From Meandrina meandrites (Eukaryota; Cnidaria; Anthozoa; Scleractinia; Meandrinidae), in contig OY855905.1 in the NCBI GenBank assembly GCA_963693305.1, positions 23,367,437-23,431,436 on the forward strand: a stretch of 64,000 nt of DNA, given 5' to 3'. The notes beneath the pieces are model-generated. The model did no database searches. It was not told the origin of the DNA and saw nothing but the letters and a program-made list of their open reading frames with translations. The position numbers and the translations under genes were made by a program. This document shows positions 53,641-64,000 of this stretch, piece by piece; positions within the stretch are counted from its first letter, which is position 1, and each line of letters opens with the position of its first letter.

Positions 53641-56600
53641 TTTTTGGCGGGAAAAAATTTAACATGGTTCCTCGTTATTTTTGTCTCGAAAATGTTGTCA
53701 GGGGAAACGCTGTGCAAATTTTTTTCAATTTTCCCGCCAAAAGACTTAGTATATAGAGGGAACATTTTTGGAAACACCTTTTTAATTGATTTAATCGAAT
53801 TTCATTAACTAATTAAAGAATATTTATAGTTAATAAAAGTTAATTGTTGCACAAAACACTTTGTCTTGACTGAAATGATTTTATTGAGATAATAAAGATC
53901 ACAATGTAAAGCTGTTTACGTTATTGACTTGTTGTCTTTTAATCACAGTCGCAATAAATAACATATCAAGGAGACAAGAGAATTTAATTTTATTGACAAA
54001 AAATAAAATAGAGATTGATTACAGAGTATAAGGCAATAGCTATAACATTTTTATATATTTTTTTTAAAAAATTGGCGCATGCGTATTTTGAGCGCCCGTA
54101 TTTTTCTAAGTTTTTTGGCGGGAAAATTAAAATCTTTTAAACAGCGATTATCATAGCAATAAATCTGGCGCAAAAATTTTACAAGACATAGATGAAAACT
54201 AAACTTAGTAAAACGAATTCGTAAGTTGCAATTATAACTCAGTTCGATCCTTCAAAACTGGCATTTTCACAAGCGCCTGGTTGAATAATTTTGGAGATCG
54301 GTTTCAAAAATTCGTGCTACCTAGTTCAAAGTTTTTAAACGCTGAAATGTGTAGTAAGTTTCTACCTTGGCGAAAATTGATGTGTAAGGCTTCAAGGCTG
54401 CTTTGCATTTCTCCAGATTCTGACTTAAGACTTGAAATTATCAGCAAACTTGAAGGCAGGAACGCTGAAAAAAATTAAATGAGACTTCGTTAGAATGACA
54501 AATCAAGAGATGTAACTTCGTGTTAGAAAAATACGTAAAACATATTATCAACGCTGGAGTTGTTGTTTGTGAGAAACGTGATATTTATATTACAGTGCTA
54601 TACCGGCTAACAAATTTGCTTCGTTAAATCCAATGTTTTTAAACATTGCAGTGTTGAGTCAATGTCTTAACGAGTGAAATGGCCAGCGACGTACTTTGTT
54701 CGATATCTGAATATAGCTGAATATTCAAAATAATAAAAGCGAAAGAAAATGCAAACGTCTTTGACCTGTCAACTCTTTAGTGCTTAGATCAGAATATTAA
54801 TACCTTTAATTATAATTCGAGAGAACTTAAAAAGAAATGTTGCAGGTTCATTAAGTTCAGTTCGCTTTTTTAAATATAAAAAGCACCCTACCCTTGTAAA
54901 TCAGATTGTTCTAACTTTAGTGTAAAATATGCTTGATTTTCTTTGGTTCAGTTTCAAGTTTTGACTAATTTTAGCAGAGAAGTAGCTCGATGTCGGTGTC
55001 AATAGCATTTCACACGTAAACAACGCGTGCTTGCTTTGTCTGAAACTTTGAGGTTTAGAAAGAGCCACTGTGTATTGTTTCTTTGTTTTTTTTAATGGTA
55101 AATTGTGTTTGTTGGTTGCGTTTTTAGGAAAACATACTTAATAAGATATAGTGCAAGAAACCGGAAAAATGAAAATAAAACTGAGTAGTAAGGGTGGAAT
55201 TCAGTTAGAAATGTTGCCCTCGAATAATTTCAAAGCAGTTTTAATCCCCGGTAGATTGAAAGTACAAACTAAACCCGAGAACTAAGTTGGAAAAGTAAAC
55301 AAACGTTGCGAGATAATACATTATTCAGAGTATTGGTCAGTTTAACCCTGTAAAGTCCCAAGAGTGATCAACATCGAATTTCTCCTGACAATATCAGCAC
55401 ATTTTCAAAGAAATCAGGCAACGAGAGTAGAGAAAATCATCAACTGGGAAATATTGTCTTGATGTAATGCTAAATTCTCAGAGCCAACATTGAAAGAAAG
55501 TACGGAAAACAGTAGGGAGAATTAACATTTCGAGATAGATGTAAAAAAACTACGAAAAAACAGTAACCAGTATGCGATAACACTCTCTCTAAGAGCTTAC
55601 ATATATTGATGCAACAAAATCGGTTTTATCAGAATCCTACCCCGAAAATATGGACTTTTGTTTTCGTTTCATAGTTACAGGTCTATATTAAATATTGACG
55701 CTCTGAAATCGATGAGAATTATTAAACAAATGATTTCAGTAAGTTCTGAAAAATTACGTACGGTGGAAGATAAAGCTGGGAAATATTGATATATGATCTA
55801 TTTAAAACTGTACCTCTAGAATTTCACTAGTGTAAAACTTTAGTTGGCATTGAAAATCCTAGTGAAAAGAAACATTACTCGTTCGTTCAGTTAATTACTG
55901 AATAGATTCCATGCAATTATTGGAAACCGCGTTGAGAAAAATATCGTGATTTGTGAGTTTCACAGAGTGGACAGAACTACGCATGAGCAGAATATTACTT
56001 GCAGCAAAATAACAGACTGTAATTCGCATGAGCAGACCATTATTTGTAGATAGTTAGATGACGCAAAAGGCTCAAGGCCAAACAAGGAAGAAAAATGACA
56101 TCGAATGATTATCTCTGTCCGTGGTTTATATCAAGAGGCCGACATCTGCTTGCTTGTCTAAACAATATCAAGAACGTTAGAGGCTACAGATTAGGCAAAC
56201 AGAAACGATATGCTCAAATGTAACATTTGACACATGGTTTTTGTCATGACGACTTTTTAGACGCGACATTGGGGAAAAATGTTTTAAGAAATTTCCTGAT
56301 GTTAGTATACCGTCTCATTTTGTCGTGCCTTGTTCACCGAAATGGCGGCCAAAAAATGACTCGAAGCGTTAAAACGATTGTTCAACAGTTTTCAGTTCAG
56401 AACTCATTGTATGTCGCTATCAAATTATTATTGTTATGTATGAAAAATTAAAGCTGTTACAATTTGTTTTGCTTTTGAAGCATTCCAAGACGCATTACTG
56501 TCCATTTTAACAATGTCTAACAAGTGAAAGCGGCAGCTGTATTTATGTATGCGTCCACCATGATAGTGGCCAGCTTTTGGCGCAGCAACATGGCAGACAA

Positions 56601-59600
56601 AAAGTATTGCACAAGCTTTCATTTCAAAGCTTTACAGATATCACTTGAAAATAAAAAGCTAAGCGAGAGGGAAAATTTCATAAAGATAAATGCCACTGGC
56701 ATATCGGCTTTGAAAGGTCAGCGGCTTAGATTTTTGAACTTTGATGACGTCACATTCAAACAGCAGATGTCTTCATATGGAATTTCAAAAACAATTTAAG
56801 GTAAAGAACAACAATTTGCAAACAGTTTTTGCTCTGTAGTGTTCTTCAGGTTGCAAATTAAATCAGAAGTTAACTTTTTAGAAGGCGTTTAGAGCAACGT
56901 AAGATGCAAAAGGCCAATATCCTACACCTTTTGAACGCTACCATGGTAACCGAACGATTTTCTATCGTTTCGACACGTTTTGGGTATTGGACAAGTAAAC
57001 TAGTTATGCACCATTTGTGTACATAAATGGTCTTAAGATGGACTAAAACCTTCTAAATCATGGTATGAAAGAGCATTCCTGTTCTCACTGATAGAAAGCA
57101 GTTAATCAAGGCAAATCAGGCAAGGATGCACAACAGAATATCATATACACTCAAAAAAAGAAAGATCTGAACTTGACAAAGGATTTCTACCAAGTGTAAT
57201 TTAGAGGCTAGAACTCATTAATCTATATGATACAGGAGACATATACATTCTCTTGTTAGCCGATTAACGAGCCGGAAAAACGTTTTAAAATTAGAGGGAC
57301 TTCTACACGATGGTCTTCTGATAGCAAAGTGTCCAAAAGTAATTTCTTTTTTATCAATTTTAATTGAGCTTTATCACCTGGTAAAGAGAAAGATCAAGAA
57401 GAAAGATTCCCTCATCCTAGCAGTTCTGAGAGAAATAGCAGCGATTCGTTTTAGCGCTAACCCTCTGACATGGCGTGGCACCAGTATGACCTATATAATC
57501 CCTTTAACGTGTTTACTTACTGCTGATCAAACATCACCCCATACTGTTTATATGACCAAAGTGTACCAATAAAAAGATGTCTGTTTGTAGGTTACTTGGA
57601 ATTAGGCAATTTTGCATGCAGATTCAAAACAATGAAAATATGGTGACAGTGCCCGTTCAAAGTGAACCAATGATGTTGACGTGATTTACGATCACAATCG
57701 AAGAATTAATTTTAAAAAGGGTGCCAATCCTGGCTAATCCTAAAAGCCTTCGATGAAATGTTTTAGATCTTTCGAACAGATCCTTAACTTCAAAAGGTGT
57801 AATTGAAGTTGGGTAATCGTATGTTGAACATACCAGAGATACCTCAAATTATGGAAGAAAGCAATGTTGAAACGAACAGTACTTTGCCAATTTGGTTGAG
57901 TTATTAGTAAATAAACTTCCATGAGCGTCGATCTATATATATTGAAAGCTTGAAGCTAAACACCTTCCCAAGTTTGCTTACGGTGAAATGTAAGTAGAGC
58001 CCCGCCTTTAATTGAATTCAGTCACAAAAATGGACAAAATATTTGCAACGAAACCTAAAAAGAAACGTTTCCATCGATAAAACGCGAGATGTTTGTACAA
58101 AACTGGAAACAGAAATCAATTTTGTTTCTGATACAGGACTATGCTGCTTTGAGCCCCGATGCTATCCCGTTCATAACGAAGTTTTAAAAGGAGACAAGTA
58201 TTCCTTTTTGAGAATTGTTTTAAAATTTTGCAAAACAGCTGAGGCTTATTCTCCACAAAAAAAATAATGAGAAATACCCCTGTTTTTAGTTTTCTGTCAA
58301 AATCAGTTCTAACCTGGGCTGTCTACAAGTTATAAATTTTCATGTATTTTTCTACTATCTCAGTTTAACCAATATCAAGAAGTATTAGGACCAGTTCGTG
58401 TACACCAAAACTAACTATAACAGAACAACCTAGCGCTTTGAAGCCTTTTCATTTGGCCACATGTGAAACGAACCTGACGTCAACAACTCCTATGCCACGA
58501 GATCGCTTTCAAATTTGTTAGCAACTGACTTACAACTATTCACCTAGGGTAGAACTTAAATTCAACTTTTTCTCAAACAAGCTAACAAATTAGTGCTGTG
58601 AAATCGATCTCAAGCAATAAAGTTGAAACTTTGTAGCAATAGTGTTCGAACAAAAAAACTTCATAATTCTAATATGTGGCTTATTCACAGTTGAAGGATA
58701 AAGGCAGAACACAGGGGAAGCGATGGTACATCTCTGCTTACAATTTATGTTAGAAGTTTTTTTTTTTGTAATAGGAACAAGTTCGAAATATTAATTCACT
58801 TTACTCAATGCCGTATATTTCATCTTATCGCAGTAGTAGGAATTTGTTGGTACATCAAGACAATATCCTCTCGCCAACTAGCACTGATGATTTTCTTTGT
58901 TCTTAACACCTGTTTGCTTAAGAATGTATTGATATTGTATGGAGAAATTAAATGGCGATCACTCTCGGAAACTATATGGATTATATTGACCAATATTGTA
59001 AATAACGACTCTTTGGTGAACGGGTTAGCGCACGTAACGAATAGAAGCAATTTTAGAACAATTAAGGGTTAAAACTGACCTGTAATTAATTCGTTCGATG
59101 CCCTCTAAAGAATTCCATCCAGATACACTTTAAGACACCAACACAATCTTTGCTTGTCTTTTGGTCCTGTGAGCAAGAAATACAAGTCAGTTTTCATGAA
59201 CGTTTTCCTGGATACCAGATCAGAGATGACCCGCGAATCAGCAAAGATCTCTTTAAAGTTTAAAGGCTTGTTTATACGGACCACAACAACGAACACGAAC
59301 GCAGCCATTGCCACTTTCCGTGTGATTTTCTGCTGGAAAATTCGCACGAACCACCGTTTATACGCAAGGCGGTAACTCTAACCGCGTGTCACCTGAGTCT
59401 AGTATTACACGAAAACAAAAGAACTCGAGAAATAGTACTTGCGACCATCGCCTAAAGACTCACACCAGAGGCAATCTCTGCGACTTTCCGCACGAACCAA
59501 TTTCCAGCCACTGACGATCGTGGTAGCTTTTCGTATAAACAGATTCACACAAATTACTTGTACGCTATCCAATACGAACGGCGCGTTCGCGTTCGTGGTC

Positions 59601-60165
59601 GAGCCCTGAAAGTTATCAGCATTTAAAGCTAAAAGTAAGGGTGTTTTATTGATTAAATTATAATGGTGTTATAGTAACCTTTCTTGTTTACCAATGGTTG
59701 GGCAGTCGTTTGATACCATTATTGTAGCATCAACTAATAAACAGTGGTAGCATTGATCCATCAAAGTCTAAGTGCTGGAAGCAGCCATCTTAAATATGAA
59801 TTTATTTCTCTCCACGGGCAAGATTTTCTAACCGATTTCCCTTGACTGTCTGGTTCATGATGTATGGATATTGTAAATCACCAGGGTTCACGCATGATTA
59901 TGACGCGATTGTATTGTAAGAGGAAAGACTGACCTGTATGATTCAATGCCTAAGTTTCGCATCGACGTGCCTTTCATGTCACGGCGCCATCACATTTTCT
60001 GCTTGACTTGACTTTTTAACTGCAAGGAAGAAAAACAAGTCAGTTTTGATGGTAGATTAACAACTTTTAAGCGAGTGCATCTATGCCAGCCCAAGGGGGA
60101 AGAGAACTCAGTGTAATAAATAGCCCTGGGATTCCTCTGATCGGTAAACATGGGTAAAGGTTCGA
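53641..60165. other. AT-rich intergenic DNA, no gene recognised
   Basis: Only short scattered frames, none with recognisable domains or splice structure. 59257-59610 may be a degenerate MITE: GGACCACAACAACGAACACG near its left side and CGCGTTCGCGTTCGTGGTCG near its right side are roughly inverted. Confidence 0.45.
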
Positions 60166-60168
60166 TAA

Positions 60169-60187
60169 GGGGGGGGGGGGGGGGGGG
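60169..60187. repeat. Homopolymer run of 19 G
   Basis: Uninterrupted G-run; a second run of 16 G is at 60503-60518. Both could form quadruplexes and both are error-prone in sequencing. Confidence 0.9.
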
Positions 60188-60565
60188 AGGAGGATTATCA
60201 ACCAACTGCAGAGCAATAATAGCGACTGACCTGTAATTCAATGCCATGTACACTTCATGATCACGATGTCATCACATCCTCTGCTTTCGTTTTCTTCCTG
60301 TCAGGAAGAAAAATAAGTCAGTTTAAACTGGGCAATACCTTACAAACGTTTATGTTTTTAATAAGAAACGTCTCAGAAAGGTTTGATGGTTGATAGATCA
60401 GACGGAAGAGTGACGTAGTTTAATGGGGGTGCCTATAAAGTGCATATGAAACTTAACAATAGGGGATAAAAAGACATTCTGTTCAGCTGAGCGTAGATGC
60501 AAGGGGGGGGGGGGGGGGATGTAGGGGGAGTGTTCAATACCAGACTATGGCAACTGGTGCATATA

Positions 60566-60701
60566 TGTGTTGTGGTTCAGTTTTATCCTTGGTTCAAATT
60601 TCATTTTCCTTTGTTTCAGTTGGGTATGGTAATGTATGATAATGAGTTAAAAACAAAGAAAAATAAAATTTGAACCAAGCATAGAATTGAACCACAACAC
60701 A
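60566..60701. mobile_element. Full-length hairpin MITE (TGTTGTGGTTCAA family)
   Basis: TGTGTTGTGGTTCAGTTTTA at the left and AATTGAACCACAACACA at the right are inverted, as are TTCAAATTTCATTTTCCTTT and AAAGAAAAATAAAATTTGAA. Its closest relative in the window is at 20283-20410. Confidence 0.75.
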
Positions 60702-60935
60702 TTTTATTGCCATGAATATTATGAGTAGGGTATTTCCACTGAAAGATCGTTTCCTGAATTCGGTTGTCAGTAGCAAATCAAACAGTTTTCACGTTTTATT
60801 GGCTCAACCCAGAACAGCTAAACTGTTAAAATAGAAAACAGATTTCCTAGTCTAATACCTTGTTCAAATAATTAAACTTTTTTACGTTTATTTTTCCCAA
60901 AAAGTTGGCAATGGTTTCATTTTTATTTTTAATTA

Positions 60936-61107
60936 CAGTTGAATCCCGATAACTCGAACCTTCAAGGGAAATCGAAAAAGGTTCGAGTTATCGGGGGGTT
61001 CGAGTTATCGAGGGTAAAATTAGTAAGAAAATTGCCTGGAGGGGAATCGTAAAAGGTTCAAGTTAGCGGGAGGTTCCAGTTACTGAGGGTTCGAGTTATC
61101 GGGGAGT
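60936..61107. mobile_element. Pogo/Tigger-like MITE ends with repeated GGTTCGAGTTATCGGGG
   Basis: After TA, the sequence CAGTTGAATCCCGATAACTC starts a segment in which the complement GGTTCGAGTTATCGGGG and variants recur four times (60980, 61000, 61055, 61089). CAGTTGAA..CGATAACTCGAA ends are typical of pogo-type mariner elements. A different MITE end (ACAGTAAAAACCCGCGTATA) follows at about 61184. Confidence 0.5.
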
Positions 61108-61259
61108 GATAGTTTCCTTCATGGCAAAGCTCGAGACGAGCCCTCGGCCGCCTAAACCTCTCGCCCTTGTAGGTCCTAGTATACAGTAAAAACCCGCGTA
61201 TAAGAACATGTGGATTAAGAACACCCAGGCCTGATTTTAGGAAATAAATTACCATTTAT

Positions 61260-62006
61260 AAAATACAGTTCTCTTAAGAACTCCATGGCCAATTTAAACG
61301 ACAATCTAGTCGCTGCCATACTCGCAGACATGAGATTTAAATCTCAGTTCTGAAAGCCAAGGTCAGTGAACTCCCAACTCTTGTAATTGCATTTTTCCAA
61401 AAGTGAAAATAAAACAGAAAGAGTTGTAATTTATCTAAATGTGTGGTTTACCGACTCTTGCCACGCGTACCCGCGCGATCCCAGGCGATTAGTCAAAAGC
61501 GATCCCGAAAATGCAAAGCAAATAAAAACCAGTACAAAAACAAACTTAGGACACATAATGAAAAGTTCATTTCAAACATGTCCAACAAAGACTTTACTGG
61601 CCAAGAAACAGCTTTGCTCGCAAAAGGCCTTAAATTTACCAGAGTTTTACACGCTGACCAAAATACATAAACCCACTCCGGTCTGCAGATCTATAGTTTC
61701 TGGTAGCGGTGGCCCAAAAGAACAAATTTCTGTAATTTCGTTGATTCGCTTTTGCAACCTATCGCCTTTAAGCAAGAGTCGGCATACACATACTCCATAC
61801 TCCGAATCTTTAAAAGATTCTCATGTTACACTGACATCTCACAACTGAGAACAACAAACTCGCTCAAACATTTTCTAAACCTCCAATTGTCGATTATCGG
61901 AAGGACAAGTCTCTGAAATACATTTTAGTCAGAGCAAAAATTCCTTCGCGCATCTAACAACAACATTTAGGAGTTATATACGGTAAGGGTCGAGTGACAA
62001 TATTAC
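61260..62006 (+). mobile_element. Penelope-like element copy A, internally deleted
   Basis: Translation in shifting frames gives pieces of a Penelope-type reverse transcriptase: QYKNKLRTHNEKFISNMSNK, KDFTGQETALLAKGLKFTRV, then LPEFYTLTKIHKPTPVCRSI and VSGSGGP (the early reverse transcriptase motifs). It then jumps to NKLAQTFSKPPIVDYRKDK and SLKYILVRAKIPSRI, the linker that normally lies after the reverse transcriptase. The catalytic core and GIY-YIG nuclease are missing. Ends at CGAGTGACAATATTAC. Confidence 0.65.
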
Positions 62007-62540
62007 CCGCGCGGTCCCAGGCGATTAATCAAAAGCGATCCCGAAAATGCAAAGCAAATAAAAATCAGTACAAAAACAAACTTAGGACACATAATGAAAA
62101 GTTCATTAAAAACATGTCCAACAAAGACTTAACTGACTAAGAAACAGCTTTGCTCGCAAAAGGTCTTAGATTTACCAGAGTTTTACACGCTGACCAAAAT
62201 ACATAAACCCACTCCGGTCAGCAGATCTATAGTTTCTGGTAGCGGTGGCCCAACAGAACAAACATCTGTAATTTCGTTGATTCGCTTTTGCAACCTATCG
62301 CCATAAAGCAAGAGTCGGCACACATATACTCCGAATCTTTAAAAGATTCTCATGTTACACTGACATCTCACAACTGAGAACAACAAACTCGCTCAAACAT
62401 TTTCTAAACCTCCAATTGCCGCTTATCGGAAGGACAAGTCTCTGAAATACATTTTAGTCAGAGCAAAAACTCCTTCGCGCATCTAACAACAACATTTAGG
62501 AGTTATATACGGTAAGGGTCGAGTGACAATATTACAAAAC
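62007..62540 (+). mobile_element. Penelope-like element copy B, 5'-truncated, tandem to copy A
   Basis: Starts abruptly at CCGCGCGGTCCCAGGCG directly after copy A's last bases. It appears identical over about 530 bp to 63212-63750 of copy C, sharing every difference from copy A that I checked (for example CTTAACTGACTAAG, CAACAGAACAAACATCTG, CAATTGCCGCTTATCGG). Confidence 0.7.
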
Positions 62541-62821
62541 TTTGACTTCAAAAACTACACTACCACCGTATGAACTATACTCCACTAACTCGGCTTCCTT
62601 GAACTTTTCTGTTCAATCTTAGCCACTATCTTGTTGACAAATAAAGATTACTGTTTTTTTCAGTATCCTCACAATTGGAAAAGAAACCTGCAAAAACTCA
62701 CTTGAAGTCATTTCAAGTTTCGATCACGAATTTGCATACGATCAGTTAGCGTCTATTGTTCACGGATAATAACAGAACTCATGCTAACTGACGCACGTCG
62801 GATCGAAATCTCTGACTCCTC

Positions 62822-62887
62822 ATTGGTCAGTTTCTAGACTTCTCATTGGTCAGTTTTTTAATTGCGAGTTCTCCTTGGGCTATAAAA
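62822..62887 (+). promoter_or_regulatory. Promoter-like region of the Penelope-like element
   Basis: Two copies of CTCATTGGTCAGTTT place inverted CCAAT boxes at 62822-62826 and 62845-62849, and TATAAAA lies at 62881-62887. The order and spacing suggest an RNA polymerase II start near 62910, upstream of the ribozyme-like motif. Confidence 0.5.
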
Positions 62888-62948
62888 AAGAGCGCCTCTG
62901 CGTGATTCAGGTCAAAGCCTGCTCACAGCCACTTGAGCACAGAACTAA

Positions 62949-62998
62949 AGCAACTGACGAAGGAAACGACTTAATTCGTTCCCGAAACCGGTCTTGCT
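62949..62998 (+). ncRNA. Type I hammerhead ribozyme, probably dimer-dependent
   Basis: All conserved parts are present in order. Stem I is AGCAA (62949-62953) with TTGCT (62994-62998). The core CTGACGA (62954-62960) fits CUGANGA. Stem II is GGAAACGA (62962-62969) with TCGTTCCC (62976-62983), 7 of 8 pairs, loop CTTAAT. GAAA is at 62984-62987. The UH cleavage step is T62992-C62993, with cutting expected after C62993. Stem III is the self-complementary ACCGGT (62987-62992), with no loop. Such a stem cannot form in one molecule but can in two, as described for Penelope-like hammerheads. One extra A (62961) sits between the core and stem II. Activity is inferred, not shown. Confidence 0.65.
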
Positions 62999-63750
62999 AA
63001 CTTACAAAATACAGTTCTCTTAAGAACTCCATGGCCAATTTAAACGACAATCTAGTCGCTGCCATACTCGCAGACATGAAACTTAAATCTCAGTTTTGAA
63101 AGCCAAGGTCAGTTAACTCCCAACTCCTGTATGCATTTTTCCACACGTGAAAATAAAACAGAAAGAGTTGCAATTTATTTAAATGTGTGTTTTACTGACT
63201 CTTGCCGCGCGGACCCGCGCGGTCCCAGGCGATTAATCAAAAGCGATCCCGAAAATGCAAAGCAAATAAAAATCAGTACAAAAACAAACTTAGGACACAT
63301 AATGAAAAGTTCATTAAAAACATGTCCAACAAAGACTTAACTGACTAAGAAACAGCTTTGCTCGCAAAAGGTCTTAGATTTACCAGAGTTTTACACGCTG
63401 ACCAAAATACATAAACCCACTCCGGTCAGCAGATCTATAGTTTCTGGTAGCGGTGGCCCAACAGAACAAACATCTGTAATTTCGTTGATTCGCTTTTGCA
63501 ACCTATCGCCATAAAGCAAGAGTCGGCACACATATACTCCGAATCTTTAAAAGATTCTCATGTTACACTGACATCTCACAACTGAGAACAACAAACTCGC
63601 TCAAACATTTTCTAAACCTCCAATTGCCGCTTATCGGAAGGACAAGTCTCTGAAATACATTTTAGTCAGAGCAAAAACTCCTTCGCGCATCTAACAACAA
63701 CATTTAGGAGTTATATACGGTAAGGGTCGAGTGACAATATTACAAAACAC

Positions 63751-64000
63751 ATTCAGCCTGAAAAACGAAAGTTGTTCTTATATGGAAAAATATCAAAGAT
63801 CAGCACTACTTTTCATTGCAAACATAATAGTTCCACCCCATGATTATATGCAACAAAATAAAAATATGTACTGTTTTTTAATCACTTTTTTTTGCTAAAA
63901 ATGTACTTCAGATCACATATTTCCTGAAAAGCTTATTCTATTTTAGATTATGCATGTATAAAGTTGTATTAAAAGTTTTGTTTTAAAAGGCTTTGAATGC
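63751..64000. other. AT-rich DNA after the last Penelope-like copy
   Basis: Sequence diverges from copy B immediately after TATTACAAAAC. Nothing recognised. Confidence 0.5.

Larger units (their letters stand above)
62541..63750 (+). mobile_element. Penelope-like element copy C with promoter-like region and ribozyme
   Basis: The body 63004-63750 is the counterpart of copy A with the same internal deletion and broken frames. Upstream it keeps a leader that copy A lacks: paired ATTGG boxes, a TATA-like box and a hammerhead-like motif ending at 62998. This arrangement matches the 5' long-repeat region of Penelope-like elements, known to carry hammerhead ribozymes. The left boundary in 62541-62800 is not defined. 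Confidence 0.6.

Noticed and set aside
56524..56799. 91-codon plus-strand frame
   Set aside because: No recognisable motif and no convincing splice sites nearby; within chance expectation for AT-rich DNA.
61260..63750. CRISPR-like or satellite array
   Set aside because: The repeats are few, long, unequal and carry reverse transcriptase fragments; they are retroelement copies.

Overview
This window is eukaryotic nuclear DNA, most likely from an anthozoan cnidarian such as a stony coral. It is AT-rich. Two deeply conserved animal genes are split into many short exons with GT-AG introns. It also carries an intronless class A GPCR with a decayed tandem paralogue, and introns full of short inverted-repeat elements. 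The organism call is inference from gene style and repeat types; nothing in the sequence names a species.

Layout. (1) 661-12638, plus strand: the 3' ten coding exons of a beta-TrCP (BTRC/FBXW11) gene, with the linker after the F-box and the WD40 propeller; the 5' end lies outside the window. Its introns hold a TIR element, a Harbinger-like MITE, two tRNA-derived SINE remnants and a three-level nest of transposons. (2) 15294-16364, minus strand: an intronless, unrecognised 356-codon gene. It lies head-to-head, 295 bp apart, with (3) NCAPH, the condensin I kleisin, 16660-34409, plus strand. NCAPH is complete: 20 exons join to a 751-residue protein. Its introns hold a tyrosine-recombinase retroelement remnant, a TA-flanked TIR element whose empty site is also present in the window, and a 1.4-kb near-palindrome. 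(4) 35166-39826: a 4.66-kb block bounded by 26-bp inverted repeats and TTAA, without a recognisable transposase. (5) 40600-48240: an intact GPCR on the minus strand (41958-43070), a broken paralogue (45886-47599), and diverged copies of both flanks, which record an old tandem array. (6) 48963-49908: the last two exons of an unrecognised plus-strand gene. (7) 50000-60500: mostly empty AT-rich DNA with scattered MITEs. (8) 60936-63750: DNA transposon ends, then three copies of an internally deleted Penelope-like element. One copy keeps a promoter-like region and a sequence matching the hammerhead ribozyme core.

The genes do not form a pathway. BTRC (SCF ubiquitin ligase receptor) and NCAPH (mitotic condensin) are both cell-cycle genes, but their proximity is probably chance. 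The only suggested shared control is the short divergent promoter between NCAPH and its minus-strand neighbour. The least expected content is in the mobile DNA: the ribozyme-bearing Penelope-like copies, the many TTAA-bounded elements, and nested insertions that can be dated relative to each other.
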